Positions 36,593 to 44,975 of a DNA stretch of 64,000 nt are shown piece by piece. Below the pieces are notes generated by a model. The model was not told the DNA's origin. It saw only the letters and a program-made list of their open reading frames with translations, and did no database searches. Positions within the stretch are counted from its first letter, which is position 1. Every line of letters starts with the position of its first letter. A program made the translations under genes and the position numbers. The stretch is from Lelliottia wanjuensis (GTDB lineage: Bacteria; Pseudomonadota; Gammaproteobacteria; Enterobacterales; Enterobacteriaceae): contig NZ_JASSOT010000064.1 in NCBI RefSeq assembly GCF_030238365.1, forward strand, positions 287,357 through 351,356, read 5' to 3'.

Positions 36593-37228
36593 TCAGTCCT
36601 TTTGCAGCGGTACCAGGATCTCGTCGAAAAGCGGCACAGCGTCTTTCAGTTTTGTCAGCACGTCAGTCAGCGGATCGAACAAAGGATGTTCCGCTGGGAA
36701 TTTGCCATATTCCAGCCAACACTCTGAGAGTTGCCCAACATCCAGACAGAGCGGGAGAAAGAAATTGCCCTTCCCGTGATCTTCAAAACCCATGGCGGCT
36801 AATTTCTCGAGCACTGGGCGAGTCTTTTCATTCGCATAGTGCTTCAAATTACGCACACCGCCGTAAATACTGTTATCCAGTGTCAGACGAAAACCATATG
36901 TCGTTTTTTCGGTCGCATTATGGGTCAATACTGCCAGGAGATAGTCCTCTTCCCGGCAATCAGTCTGATAATTTTCGAACCAGCACTTACATTTGTCTTC
37001 AGACACATACCAACTTGCAGGAGAAATCCAGAGATAATTATTGTCTTCAATGTTTGATTCCCCATGCCATCCGCTTGCCAGAACAAACTGTTTGACGCGC
37101 TGATCAAATCCTTTGCAGAACGCAGGGGTTATATGATTTTCAAAAACCACAGCTGCCTGATTGAACATCTTCAGCTGAGAAAAAAGCAGCGCACCCGCCT
37201 GACGTTCCTCATCATTGTAATAGGTCAT
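36593..37228 (-). CDS. protein of unknown function paired with a PD-(D/E)XK nuclease
   Basis: Protein of 211 residues, soluble, with many aromatic residues and no signal peptide or membrane helix. It begins 14 bp after the nuclease gene with its own AAGGAT ribosome site. I recognise no catalytic motif. The pattern (YISPASWYVS-like beta strand, then TYGFRLTLDNSIYGG) is compatible with a C-terminal partner domain of PDDEXK_4-type proteins made as a separate chain, but this is only a guess. Lower GC than neighbours, suggesting transfer with the nuclease. Confidence 0.6.
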   Translation of the reverse strand: MTYYNDEERQAGALLFSQLKMFNQAAVVFENHITPAFCKGFDQRVKQFVLASGWHGESNIEDNNYLWISPASWYVSEDKCKCWFENYQTDCREEDYLLAVLTHNATEKTTYGFRLTLDNSIYGGVRNLKHYANEKTRPVLEKLAAMGFEDHGKGNFFLPLCLDVGQLSECWLEYGKFPAEHPLFDPLTDVLTKLKDAVPLFDEILVPLQKD

Positions 37229-37242
37229 TTTGATATCCTTAT

Positions 37243-38004
37243 TTAGAGTTGATTCATGTGATTGATAAAACTGATTGCCGAACAGGCCGCCATTAAACGT
37301 GCCGTTGATACTGGCTGCGCTGAAGCTATTTCCTGATATGTTTCAGATACTGCAGTATCAAAAGCCAAACCAAGCTGTCGCCATGAAATTGCCGGGGTAT
37401 GTTCAGGTAAAACGTCAGGTCCAACCGTTTGTGATGCCCCGCCATGAGGGGTCAAATACACCACAGCCCAAGGGCGAATTCCCGCCCTTACGGCAGCCTC
37501 TTCACAGTAGCGTTGCATTTGGTTTTCCTGTTCACCCGCCCGAATTTTGACCTCGATTAACAGGAAAAATGCATCGCTATCTATTTCGATATCGACACGA
37601 TTACGAGTATCACCGGTCGGATTTGTTTCAACCTGAACCCGACAATAGCGATTGAATTTGGCGGGGAATTTACCCTCACTTCGTTTGTGGAGTATTTCCA
37701 ATAATGCACCCAGTGGGCCATCACCCAAGCCATGACTCCCTGCGGGGTCCAATAACCATGCTAATAGCGTCGAATTGCGGACTTCGTTGTGACCAATTCC
37801 CGCGACTTGCCACGGTTCAAAACGGAATGAATCGTGGCGTAACGCGAGGAGCGGCTTATCCAGTCTGGTAAAAAAATGCTGCAGAGCACCTGGCTCTGGA
37901 AATATGACGGGTGTTGAGCGGATATCCGATAAAAGCAGATCCTTTGGCCACTGCTGAAAAAAGGACATTAACTTCCCCGCTAAACCATGAGGGATTTGTT
38001 CCAT
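37243..38004 (-). CDS. PD-(D/E)XK nuclease-family protein
   Basis: Protein of 253 residues with the nuclease core near the middle: HNEVRNSTLLAWLLDP (72-87), HGLGDGPLG (91-99), Asp138 in RNRVDIEI and the ExK pair E151/K153 in LIEVKIRAGEQENQMQRY. These match the PDDEXK_4 family, whose members are found in defence-related and mobile regions. It may cut DNA, but the family is mostly uncharacterised. First gene of a two-gene unit. Moderately AT-rich compared with flanking genes. Confidence 0.75.
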   Translation of the reverse strand: MEQIPHGLAGKLMSFFQQWPKDLLLSDIRSTPVIFPEPGALQHFFTRLDKPLLALRHDSFRFEPWQVAGIGHNEVRNSTLLAWLLDPAGSHGLGDGPLGALLEILHKRSEGKFPAKFNRYCRVQVETNPTGDTRNRVDIEIDSDAFFLLIEVKIRAGEQENQMQRYCEEAAVRAGIRPWAVVYLTPHGGASQTVGPDVLPEHTPAISWRQLGLAFDTAVSETYQEIASAQPVSTARLMAACSAISFINHMNQL

Positions 38005-38067
38005 TAAATATATTATCCGTAATAATGGTTTATATTAATGTATCGGCAAAACATCTTTAAATCTTAA

Positions 38068-38364
38068 TTAGCTCTCGTTCTGCTCACGCCATTGTTTCAC
38101 CATCTCATCCGTAACTTCATTTTTATAACAGATTGGTGCATACCCTCCGGCCTTGCTCCATGCACTGCGGCGACCGCATGAGCTTCCGTTCCTTGCCCGA
38201 TTAAAAGGACAAGCACAAACACTGGGATAAGAGGCGATGGATTCTGTAATGATATTTTCTTTAACAGTCGCATCCGATACGTTATTGCTTTTCGCCATTA
38301 CGCTGCCCGTCATAAAGACGCAGCACGTAGCCAAAAGCACCATCAAAAATGGTCTCGTTTTCAT
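38068..38364 (-). CDS. small cysteine-rich secreted protein
   Basis: Protein of 98 residues with a signal peptide (MKTRPFLMVLLATCCVFM..., cleavage after VMA). The mature part carries a compact block, VCACPFNRARNGSSCGRRSAWSKAGGYAPICY, with four cysteines likely to form disulfides in the periplasm. I have seen this CxCP...CGxRSAxSxxGGxxPxCY pattern in short bacterial proteins of unknown role. No neighbouring partner is apparent; it stands alone between the nuclease pair and the methyltransferase. Confidence 0.65.
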   Translation of the reverse strand: MKTRPFLMVLLATCCVFMTGSVMAKSNNVSDATVKENIITESIASYPSVCACPFNRARNGSSCGRRSAWSKAGGYAPICYKNEVTDEMVKQWREQNES

Positions 38365-38463
38365 CTACATTGCTCATTGAAAGAAAGTGATCAGGTACAC
38401 ATTAGGACCAGAATGCTCAAGAAGTTATGACGTAAAACAATAAAAATTATCTGATGATCAATT

Positions 38464-39069
38464 TCAACTTCGCTGGCACAGCCAGACCGAATGCCCGCCG
38501 CACTCCGGATCTTCAAACATCACCTCAATGACCGTGAAGCCGTTATCCGCCAGCCGTTGCCGGTATTCATCCGGCGACAGGCTGGCGTGGTACAGCGGCT
38601 GGCCCTCAAATTCCCCCATCGCGATACCGTTATCCGTCCCGCTGGTGAACATCAACACGCTGCCTGAGTGGCTGTGACGGGCGAAAATGGGGAACATCTG
38701 ACGCTGATCGTCGTGTGAGAGGTGGAAAAAACTGTCCCAGGCGATCAGCCCGTCGAAGGTCTCATTGAGCGCCATCTGGCGCATATCCAGATTCAACCAG
38801 CGCTGTTCGGGAAACGCCTGCTGCGCGCGCGCCAGCATACCGGGTGCGCCATCGAAGCCCGTTAGCTGGTAGCCGTGGCGGATAAAATGCTCCGCGATCG
38901 GCACCCCGTTACCGCAGCCGATATCCAGAATCGTCCCCTCCTCCCCGACCAGCCGGGTGAATTTATCCAGCCAGCTTTTCTCCATCAGATGACGGGAGCG
39001 CAGCTTCGCAAACGCACCGGCATGGGTGTCGTAAATCGTGAGGATGTTTTTCGCGGCGGCATCAGACAT
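38464..39069 (-). CDS. class I SAM-dependent methyltransferase
   Basis: Rossmann-fold methyltransferase of about 201 residues. Motif I is TILDIGCGNGVP, followed by LTGFDGAPGML (acidic loop) and LIAWDSFFHLSHDDQ. The substrate is not indicated. The ATG at 39069 (MSDAAAKNIL) has GAGAC upstream; another ATG at 39081 would add four residues. It is probably monocistronic. Confidence 0.82.
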   Translation of the reverse strand: MSDAAAKNILTIYDTHAGAFAKLRSRHLMEKSWLDKFTRLVGEEGTILDIGCGNGVPIAEHFIRHGYQLTGFDGAPGMLARAQQAFPEQRWLNLDMRQMALNETFDGLIAWDSFFHLSHDDQRQMFPIFARHSHSGSVLMFTSGTDNGIAMGEFEGQPLYHASLSPDEYRQRLADNGFTVIEVMFEDPECGGHSVWLCQRS

Positions 39070-39130
39070 GTTGAGTCTCATTTATGCGGGTTTCTGGAAT
39101 GTTTATACCCTACTCGCCAGGCTCAAAACA

Positions 39131-39157
39131 AAAAAACCGGCGCAGAGGCGCCGGTTT
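39131..39157 (-). terminator. Rho-independent terminator of the peptide transporter gene
   Basis: On the minus strand AACCGGCGC-CTCT-GCGCCGGTT is a strong hairpin followed by a T-run. It lies 23 bp beyond the stop codon of the POT transporter. Confidence 0.9.
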
Positions 39158-39179
39158 GTGAGTGCGAATAGCGTGCTTA

Positions 39180-40733
39180 TCAGGCGTTGGTCACCGGTTT
39201 CGGCTCAGTTTTGCTCTGAGCGTTTTCCAGCATACGACGCACCGGCACAATCAGCACCGCCAGTACCGCGGCGCAGATCAGCAGCGCGATGGAGCAGCGC
39301 GCGAAGAGATCCGGCAGCATATCCAGTTGGTCAGCTTTCACGTGGCCGCCAATCAGGCCCGCCGCGAGGTTACCCAGCGCGCTGGCGCAGAACCACAGGC
39401 CCATCATCTGACCGCGCATTCTTTCCGGGGCCAGCAGGGTCATGGTCGCCAGACCAATCGGGCTCAGGCACAGCTCGCCAAGAGTCAGCATCAGAATACT
39501 GCCCACCAGCCACATCGGGGAGACGCCCGCGCCGCCGTTGCTCAGGACATTTTCCGCCGCCAGCATCATCAGGCCAAAGCCCGCCGCCGCGCACAGAATA
39601 CCGATTACGAACTTAGTGATACTGCTCAGGCGCACGCCTTTCTGGGCCATCATCGGCCAGGCCCAGCTAAAGACCGGTGCCAGCAGAATGATAAACAGGG
39701 CGTTGATCGACTGGAACCACACGGCCGGGATTTCAAAATCGCCGATCATGCGGTTGGTGTAGTCGTTCGCGAACAGGTTGAAGGAGGTCGGCTTCTGCTC
39801 AAACGCAGACCAGAAGAACGCCGCTGAAACCAGCAGGATAAAGCAGACCAGCAGTCGCGCGCGCTCTTTGCGGTTCAGCCCGGCAAAGACGAAAAGATAG
39901 ATGAAGTACAGCGCCACGGAAGCCGCAATGATGTACACCAGCGTGCTGGCCACCGCGACCGGGTTGATCACAATGATGCCCTGGGCAATCAGCGTCACGA
40001 CGACCGCCACACCGACGGCCAGCGCCAGCAGCCACGCGCCAACGCCGTTTTTCTTCGCCACCGGGTTGTTCCAGGTGGAGTCCAGACCAACTTCGCTGTC
40101 GTAGCGTTTCATCGACGGGACGGCAAAAAGGCGGAAGATCACCAGCGCCACCAGCATCCCGATACCGCCGATGCCAAAGCCCCAGTGCCAGCCGTGAGTT
40201 TTAATCAGCCAGCCGGAGATCAGCGGCGCGATAAACGACCCCATGTTGATGCCCATGTAGAACAGCGAAAAGCCGCCGTCACGGCGCGCATCGCCTTTCT
40301 TGTAGAGCGTACCGACCATCACCGAGATACAGGTTTTGAACAAACCGGAACCAAGAACGATAAACATCAGGCCGATAAAGAACAGGTTGTTGCCCATAAA
40401 CGCGGAGAGCGCGATCGACAGGTGGCCGAGCGCAATCAGGATCGAGCCGTACCACACCGCACGCTGCTGGCCGAGCCAGTTATCCGCCAGCCAGCCGCCC
40501 GGCAGTGCCGCCAGGTACATGCTACCCGCGAAGATACCGACGATCGCCGAGGCGTTTTCACGCGCCAGCCCCATGCCGCCGTCGTAGACGGTCGCAGCCA
40601 TGAACAGGATCAGTAGCGGACGAATGCCGTAGAACGAGAAGCGCTCCCACATTTCCGTGAAGAACAGCGAGCCAAGGGGATAAGGATGACCGAAGAAAGT
40701 TCGACTTTCTTTTTGATTAACAGAGGATTGCAT
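39180..40733 (-). CDS. POT/PTR-family proton-coupled oligopeptide transporter
   Basis: Membrane protein of 517 residues with about 14 hydrophobic segments. The ExxER motif of proton-coupled peptide transporters is in FTEMWERFSFYG, and the PTR2 signature is seen in NMGSFIAPLISGWL. The ATG at 40733 has GGGAG just upstream, giving MQSSVNQKESRTF. It differs from E. coli DtpA-D in the N-terminus (GHPYPLGSLFF), so no dtp letter is assigned. It likely imports di- and tripeptides with protons. Confidence 0.9.
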   Translation of the reverse strand: MQSSVNQKESRTFFGHPYPLGSLFFTEMWERFSFYGIRPLLILFMAATVYDGGMGLARENASAIVGIFAGSMYLAALPGGWLADNWLGQQRAVWYGSILIALGHLSIALSAFMGNNLFFIGLMFIVLGSGLFKTCISVMVGTLYKKGDARRDGGFSLFYMGINMGSFIAPLISGWLIKTHGWHWGFGIGGIGMLVALVIFRLFAVPSMKRYDSEVGLDSTWNNPVAKKNGVGAWLLALAVGVAVVVTLIAQGIIVINPVAVASTLVYIIAASVALYFIYLFVFAGLNRKERARLLVCFILLVSAAFFWSAFEQKPTSFNLFANDYTNRMIGDFEIPAVWFQSINALFIILLAPVFSWAWPMMAQKGVRLSSITKFVIGILCAAAGFGLMMLAAENVLSNGGAGVSPMWLVGSILMLTLGELCLSPIGLATMTLLAPERMRGQMMGLWFCASALGNLAAGLIGGHVKADQLDMLPDLFARCSIALLICAAVLAVLIVPVRRMLENAQSKTEPKPVTNA

Positions 40734-40906
40734 AATTCTCCCGAAGAGGTGTGTCGTGTTGCAAATCACCACCAGATTGTTTGCCGACCCTCAATCCTGA
40801 GAGCCGAACCGTTACATCCAGCGAAATATTATTTAACCATTTGATAACCGGACGGTGGTTTTGTCTAGTGCCCGGAGGGGGACTTTAAGATGAAAATTCG
40901 ACAGAT

Positions 40907-40922
40907 GTCTAGTTTTGTAGAC
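40907..40922. promoter_or_regulatory. GTCTA-N6-TAGAC palindrome
   Basis: A perfect dyad, GTCTA and TAGAC around six bases, lies 170 bp before the peptide transporter on its divergent side. A further GTCTA half-site is nearby at about 40863. It resembles the second palindrome at 41175, so both may be sites for one regulator. Confidence 0.35.
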
Positions 40923-41174
40923 TTTTAGTTTGATGAGAAAGGGTAAAGATTGACAAGAATGCAGAAGGCACGACCTGATTTTCGTCCCAAAATAACCTCT
41001 TCATGTCCACCCTTTCTCAAGAGATTTCCGGGTTATTTTCTTACGTTTTCCATCTTCAATAAACGCAAAATCGCCAGCAGAGTTAAAAGCGAAAAATAAC
41101 TCGCCCGTGCGTTTAAGTGCAACCTGTCGGGTTATATGCGAAAAATCTCACACCAGATAGATTAATTCCCATCA

Positions 41175-41190
41175 GGTCTACAGTTAGACC
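41175..41190. promoter_or_regulatory. GGTCTA-N4-TAGACC palindrome upstream of the micropeptide and LuxR-type gene
   Basis: Perfect six-base arms around CAGT, 78 bp before the small open frame. The arms match the GTCTA/TAGAC arms of the palindrome at 40907. The 534-bp gap between the transporter gene and the small open frame otherwise shows no gene; a CCCGGAGGGGGAC stretch near 40870 is the only GC-rich part. Confidence 0.35.
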
Positions 41191-41267
41191 CAGATAAAAC
41201 TTGAGCAAAAGATGCCCCGTGGTTAAAAATCCTCTGTCACTCTAAGAAAAAAACCAAGGATAAAAGC

Positions 41268-41381
41268 ATGTATCTTTTATCAAAAATAATGAAAGTCATA
41301 ATCGTATTGATATTGATTAGTTCGGTTGTCTGGGCATTTATTCCTGAAGCAGAAGCCGCTATTTATTTACACTATCCGTGA
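41268..41381 (+). CDS. putative 37-residue secreted or membrane peptide
   Basis: Short open frame with a good ribosome site (AAGGA, 7 bases before the ATG). The peptide begins MYLLSKIMKVIIVLILIS, a clear hydrophobic segment, continues SVVWAFIPEAEA, which looks like a signal-peptidase site, and ends AAIYLHYP. It lies 39 bp before a LuxR-type regulator on the same strand, so they may be co-transcribed. No relative is recognised. It may be a leader, a signal peptide-like regulator or a small membrane protein. Confidence 0.5.
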   Translation: MYLLSKIMKVIIVLILISSVVWAFIPEAEAAIYLHYP

Positions 41382-41420
41382 GCGTCGTCATCTGGGATCG
41401 ACTCTCTTTTCAGGTTTACT

Positions 41421-42074
41421 ATGATAAATATTATTCTCAATGACCGTGATAGTTTTTATCGCCTCGGCATGCAGACGCTGTTTAGCGCCCTTTTTCCGGA
41501 CGAATTTGATAATCGTATCGCCTTCACTCATGACCTGAACCCACAAAGCGTGGCGGTCGCTGATGTGATTGTGATGGGGCTTTCCCATGGGGAAATCAGC
41601 ATCTGCCATCCCGTGCTTCATGCCCGCAAGCAAAACAGCCTGATAATCGGCCTGTATGAAGGGAATGCGCCCCCGCACTGCGACCCACTCCCACTCTGTT
41701 TTAAGAATATTATTTTCGTCAATCGTACAGAACCCTTGCCCGAGATTAAAAAGCGGTTTTTACGCAGTTGGGAAAATTGTCGTATTCTGCCGATGATACC
41801 CCGGCAATGGAAATGTCAGGATTGTCGTCATAAAACACTTTCACCACAGCAAATTAACGTCGCCAATCATTATTATCAGGGTGCCACCGCCGAGCAAATC
41901 TCGCAAATTCTGTGTATCAGTATCAAAACGGTATTTACTCATAAGCGAATGATCATGGGTAAATTTAATTTACATTCAGACTTTCAACTCTTCACGTTAT
42001 TTAACGTGATAAAAGCGCTGAATAACGACACCCCAGATTTCCTCACGGCACACCGGGAGCTGAAGCGGGCATAA
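41421..42074 (+). CDS. LuxR-type regulator upstream of a Wzi-like gene
   Basis: Protein of 217 residues with an N-terminal pseudo-receiver (MINIILNDRDSFYRLGMQTLF) lacking the standard acidic phosphorylation set, and a C-terminal GerE-type HTH (LSPQQINVANHYYQGATAEQISQILCISIKTVFTHKRMIMGKF). A CxxC pair in WKCQDCRHK just before the HTH is unusual for the family and could bind metal. It ends 17 bp before the Wzi-like gene. RcsA/BglJ-like regulators control surface polysaccharides, which would fit its neighbour; that is inference. Confidence 0.75.
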   Translation: MINIILNDRDSFYRLGMQTLFSALFPDEFDNRIAFTHDLNPQSVAVADVIVMGLSHGEISICHPVLHARKQNSLIIGLYEGNAPPHCDPLPLCFKNIIFVNRTEPLPEIKKRFLRSWENCRILPMIPRQWKCQDCRHKTLSPQQINVANHYYQGATAEQISQILCISIKTVFTHKRMIMGKFNLHSDFQLFTLFNVIKALNNDTPDFLTAHRELKRA

Positions 42075-42091
42075 TATCGCAGAGGATGCGT

Positions 42092-43540
42092 ATGAAATAC
42101 GTCAAAAACGGGCTCCGGGCATGCTTCATTTTATGTCTGGCCAGTGGCCCATGGCACGTCTATGCCGGGGGAATTGTATTAAGCGATAATCAGCTTCGAA
42201 GCGATCTCACATGGCTGAATAACAATAATATTATTGCCATTAATCTCTCCACCTGGCCGCTCAGCCAGGATGACATTGCCCGGGCCCTCGCCGGGGCAAA
42301 GCACAGCGACAACCTGATGGCCGGACAGGTCATCAACCGGATGCAGCATCGACTTCGCGAAATAAAATCGCCGGTCAGAGTGAAAACCTGGGCGCAGTCG
42401 ATCCAATCCGCATTACCGCCTGGGTTTAGTGATTCCAGAGCCAGCGCCCACGGTGTCAGCGCGGCGCTGGAAATGGGCGGAGAAGCCTGGGACATTAATC
42501 TGCAGGGACAACAGGAGCATCACCAGTACATCAACGATGTGACCCATGGGAATCTGAACGGAGCTTACGCCGGAATAAACCTCTTCAACCAATGGATCGC
42601 CTTCGGCGAGATCCCGCAGTGGTGGGGGCCGGGCAATGACGGGAGCCTGATTCGCTCTGACGCAGCGCGACCGGTGGTGGGGTTTTTAATGCAACGGGCA
42701 GAGCAGTCGCCGTTTGATACTCCGTGGCTTGCCTGGCTGGGAAGCTGGCAGTACCAGCTTTCCGCCGGACAACTGCGCCAGTATCACAGCCCCGAAGAGG
42801 CCAAACTGATGGGAGCGCGCGTGACGTTCGCGCCTGCCGCCTCTCTTGAAACGGGCTTTTCGAGCATGTTGATGTGGGGAGGAAAAGGTCGGCCAAACCA
42901 TCTGGCGTCGTTTCGGGATGCCTTCCTGGGACGTGACAATACCGGCAGCCGGGATCGCGATCCGGGGAATCAGATGGCTGGTTTCGACGTTAACTGGAAA
43001 CTCTTTAGCCTCACCGGGCTGCCGATCGCGTTTTACGGGCAGGCGATCGGAGACGATCAGGCGGGTGTTTTACCCTCGCACAACGCGTTCTTAGCCGGTT
43101 TGCAGGGCAATCATTCCTGGGGCAATCAGCAGGTTAACTGGTACGTGGAAGGCGCAGATACACGCGCGGGGATGAAAACCACGGGGAACACCTACTATCA
43201 CTATTGCTACCACGAAGGTTACTACCAGCAAGGGGCTTCCCTGGGGGACGCGATGGGCGGAGACGGTACGCGCTATTCGGTAAAAACTGACGTCGTACTG
43301 GAAAATGAACAGCACCTGAGCGCCAGGCTAATGTGGGCCAGAGTCAACCGCGACTCGCTGCGGATTAACAAAGCCTATCCACAGGCGGATACGCTGAAAG
43401 GTGCAGAGCTGGGGTGGTCGGTGCCTGTATCGCCACGGGTAACCGTCGGGAGTACCGTCTGGTTTACGGACCGCGACTCCGCCAGTCTCGATACCGGAGT
43501 CGCGGTCACACTCAGCTTTTTCTCCGGAGAAATTCGCTAG
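42092..43540 (+). CDS. Wzi-like outer-membrane capsule-assembly family protein
   Basis: Protein of 482 residues with signal peptide (ACFILCLASGPWHVYA). It resembles Wzi, the outer-membrane barrel that anchors group 1 capsule: EIPQWWGPGNDGSLIRSDAARPV, the LSTWPLSQDDI segment near the N-terminus, and NWKLFSLTGLPIAFYGQAIGDDQAG. The second ATG at 42092 is chosen because AGAGG would sit directly on the first. No other capsule export gene is nearby, so this is an orphan copy outside a cps locus, and its polysaccharide partner is unknown. Confidence 0.82.
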   Translation: MKYVKNGLRACFILCLASGPWHVYAGGIVLSDNQLRSDLTWLNNNNIIAINLSTWPLSQDDIARALAGAKHSDNLMAGQVINRMQHRLREIKSPVRVKTWAQSIQSALPPGFSDSRASAHGVSAALEMGGEAWDINLQGQQEHHQYINDVTHGNLNGAYAGINLFNQWIAFGEIPQWWGPGNDGSLIRSDAARPVVGFLMQRAEQSPFDTPWLAWLGSWQYQLSAGQLRQYHSPEEAKLMGARVTFAPAASLETGFSSMLMWGGKGRPNHLASFRDAFLGRDNTGSRDRDPGNQMAGFDVNWKLFSLTGLPIAFYGQAIGDDQAGVLPSHNAFLAGLQGNHSWGNQQVNWYVEGADTRAGMKTTGNTYYHYCYHEGYYQQGASLGDAMGGDGTRYSVKTDVVLENEQHLSARLMWARVNRDSLRINKAYPQADTLKGAELGWSVPVSPRVTVGSTVWFTDRDSASLDTGVAVTLSFFSGEIR

Positions 43541-43543
43541 AGC

Positions 43544-44908
43544 TTATTTCGGCTGGGCGTCTACCCCCTCCAGCTGCGAATAAGAGACAATCGATCGTTT
43601 CAGATGCTCTTCAACTCTCTGACGCTGGGCGATGCTATCCGCGCCTTGCGTCGGAGAACTCGCGGCCTGGCGGAGCTGTTCTTCCACCGGAACCGTCTGG
43701 CGAAAACTGTTCATCATCTCGTAAACGTTTGATTTCAACTCGCTCACGGTAATGTATTTCCCTTTCTGCCCGTCCAGCGCATTGAGCCGATCTGCCAGCA
43801 TCTGAAGCCGCTGCATGCCCTCGTACCAGCCGGTCAGTGAATTCGCGGGAAGCGTATTGGCCGCGAGACGCTGCTGCCAGTTTTTTTGCATCTGCCCCAT
43901 TTCCGGGTTTTCCGGCCAGAGGGTTTTCCCCTGATTCAGCAGCGCGTTGCCATATTGAACTGTCCAGCCGGGCGGCAATGCAGCCAGGGCATCAAGCTGC
44001 TCCGACGCGCGTTTTAACCAGCGCGCCGGATCGCCGTTAACGCGATCAGGCTGGCGCAAACCCTGGATTTGATCCGGCGTGAGTGCCTGGGGTAATGGCG
44101 CGACAGAAGCCTGCAGCGCGAGCGACAGTTCATCCGCCCGATGGGCAAAATTCCAGCCCCACAACGCCATCGCGCCAACCACCAGCGACGAGCAGGCTCC
44201 GGCGAGAAACACGGGCCAGCGTCTGGGCGGCGGCAGCGTTTCGTGGATGACTTCGACATTCACCTCCGGCTCAGGACGAATCACATACACCAGGCGGCTC
44301 ACCGGCGCAGATTCCGCATTTGCAGGCAGTGACGCCAGGGCCTGAGCGGGAAGCGTAATGGCGGGCGACAGGCTCTCCTGCGATGAACTGTTTTCCAGCC
44401 GGGTCAGCGCAGCGCGCACCTGCTGCATCAGCGGTGCCGTCTGACAGGCGTGCTTCAGTGCCTGCCGCGCCAGAATATCGTCCATCGCCTCAATCAGCTT
44501 CTCAGCCTGCTCCAGCGCGATAAGATCGGCCGGGTTGAGCGAGTAAGTGCGAAATATTTTCTGTAAGCGCTGGAACAATCCGTTGAGGATCTCGGCGCGG
44601 GCATGGACCGGCTGCGGCCAGAGTTGGGTCCACTGATGGCTGAGCAGCGCATTCAGGATCGCCAGCCCTTCATTGATCCCGTTGACGCGCGCCAGATGGC
44701 TCCGCGCCAGGGTATACCATGCTCCGGTCTGCAGTTCGACGCCGTTTATCTCGAATAATGAAAGGGATAGTGCTTCGACCTGTTTCCAGTTTACGTCCGG
44801 ACGCGCGGGATGGGTCAGCTTCGCCATCTCCTCACGCAGGGCGATAAAGTCAGGAAGCGCCCGCGGATCGTGCCCCGTTTTTACCGGGCGAGGGTGTACA
44901 TCGTGCAT
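43544..44908 (-). CDS. vasL: VasL-like type VI secretion protein
   Basis: Protein of 454 residues with an ImpA/TssA-type N-terminal domain (DPRALPDFIALREEMAKLTHPARPDVNW), one transmembrane helix near 232-255 and a C-terminal VasL domain (NGDPARWLKRASEQLDALA; LTGWYEGMQRLQMLADRL). VasL/TssA-like proteins act at sheath assembly or distal stabilisation. Last gene of the T6SS cluster in this window, 67 bp after the small T6SS-associated gene. Converges with the Wzi-like gene with a 3-bp gap. Confidence 0.85.
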   Translation of the reverse strand: MHDVHPRPVKTGHDPRALPDFIALREEMAKLTHPARPDVNWKQVEALSLSLFEINGVELQTGAWYTLARSHLARVNGINEGLAILNALLSHQWTQLWPQPVHARAEILNGLFQRLQKIFRTYSLNPADLIALEQAEKLIEAMDDILARQALKHACQTAPLMQQVRAALTRLENSSSQESLSPAITLPAQALASLPANAESAPVSRLVYVIRPEPEVNVEVIHETLPPPRRWPVFLAGACSSLVVGAMALWGWNFAHRADELSLALQASVAPLPQALTPDQIQGLRQPDRVNGDPARWLKRASEQLDALAALPPGWTVQYGNALLNQGKTLWPENPEMGQMQKNWQQRLAANTLPANSLTGWYEGMQRLQMLADRLNALDGQKGKYITVSELKSNVYEMMNSFRQTVPVEEQLRQAASSPTQGADSIAQRQRVEEHLKRSIVSYSQLEGVDAQPK

Positions 44909-44975
44909 AGTGGTTTCATCCCTGAGGGAAAGAGTGGCGGAGAAGCGATGCTCGTCCGCCGGGGATATTTATCGA

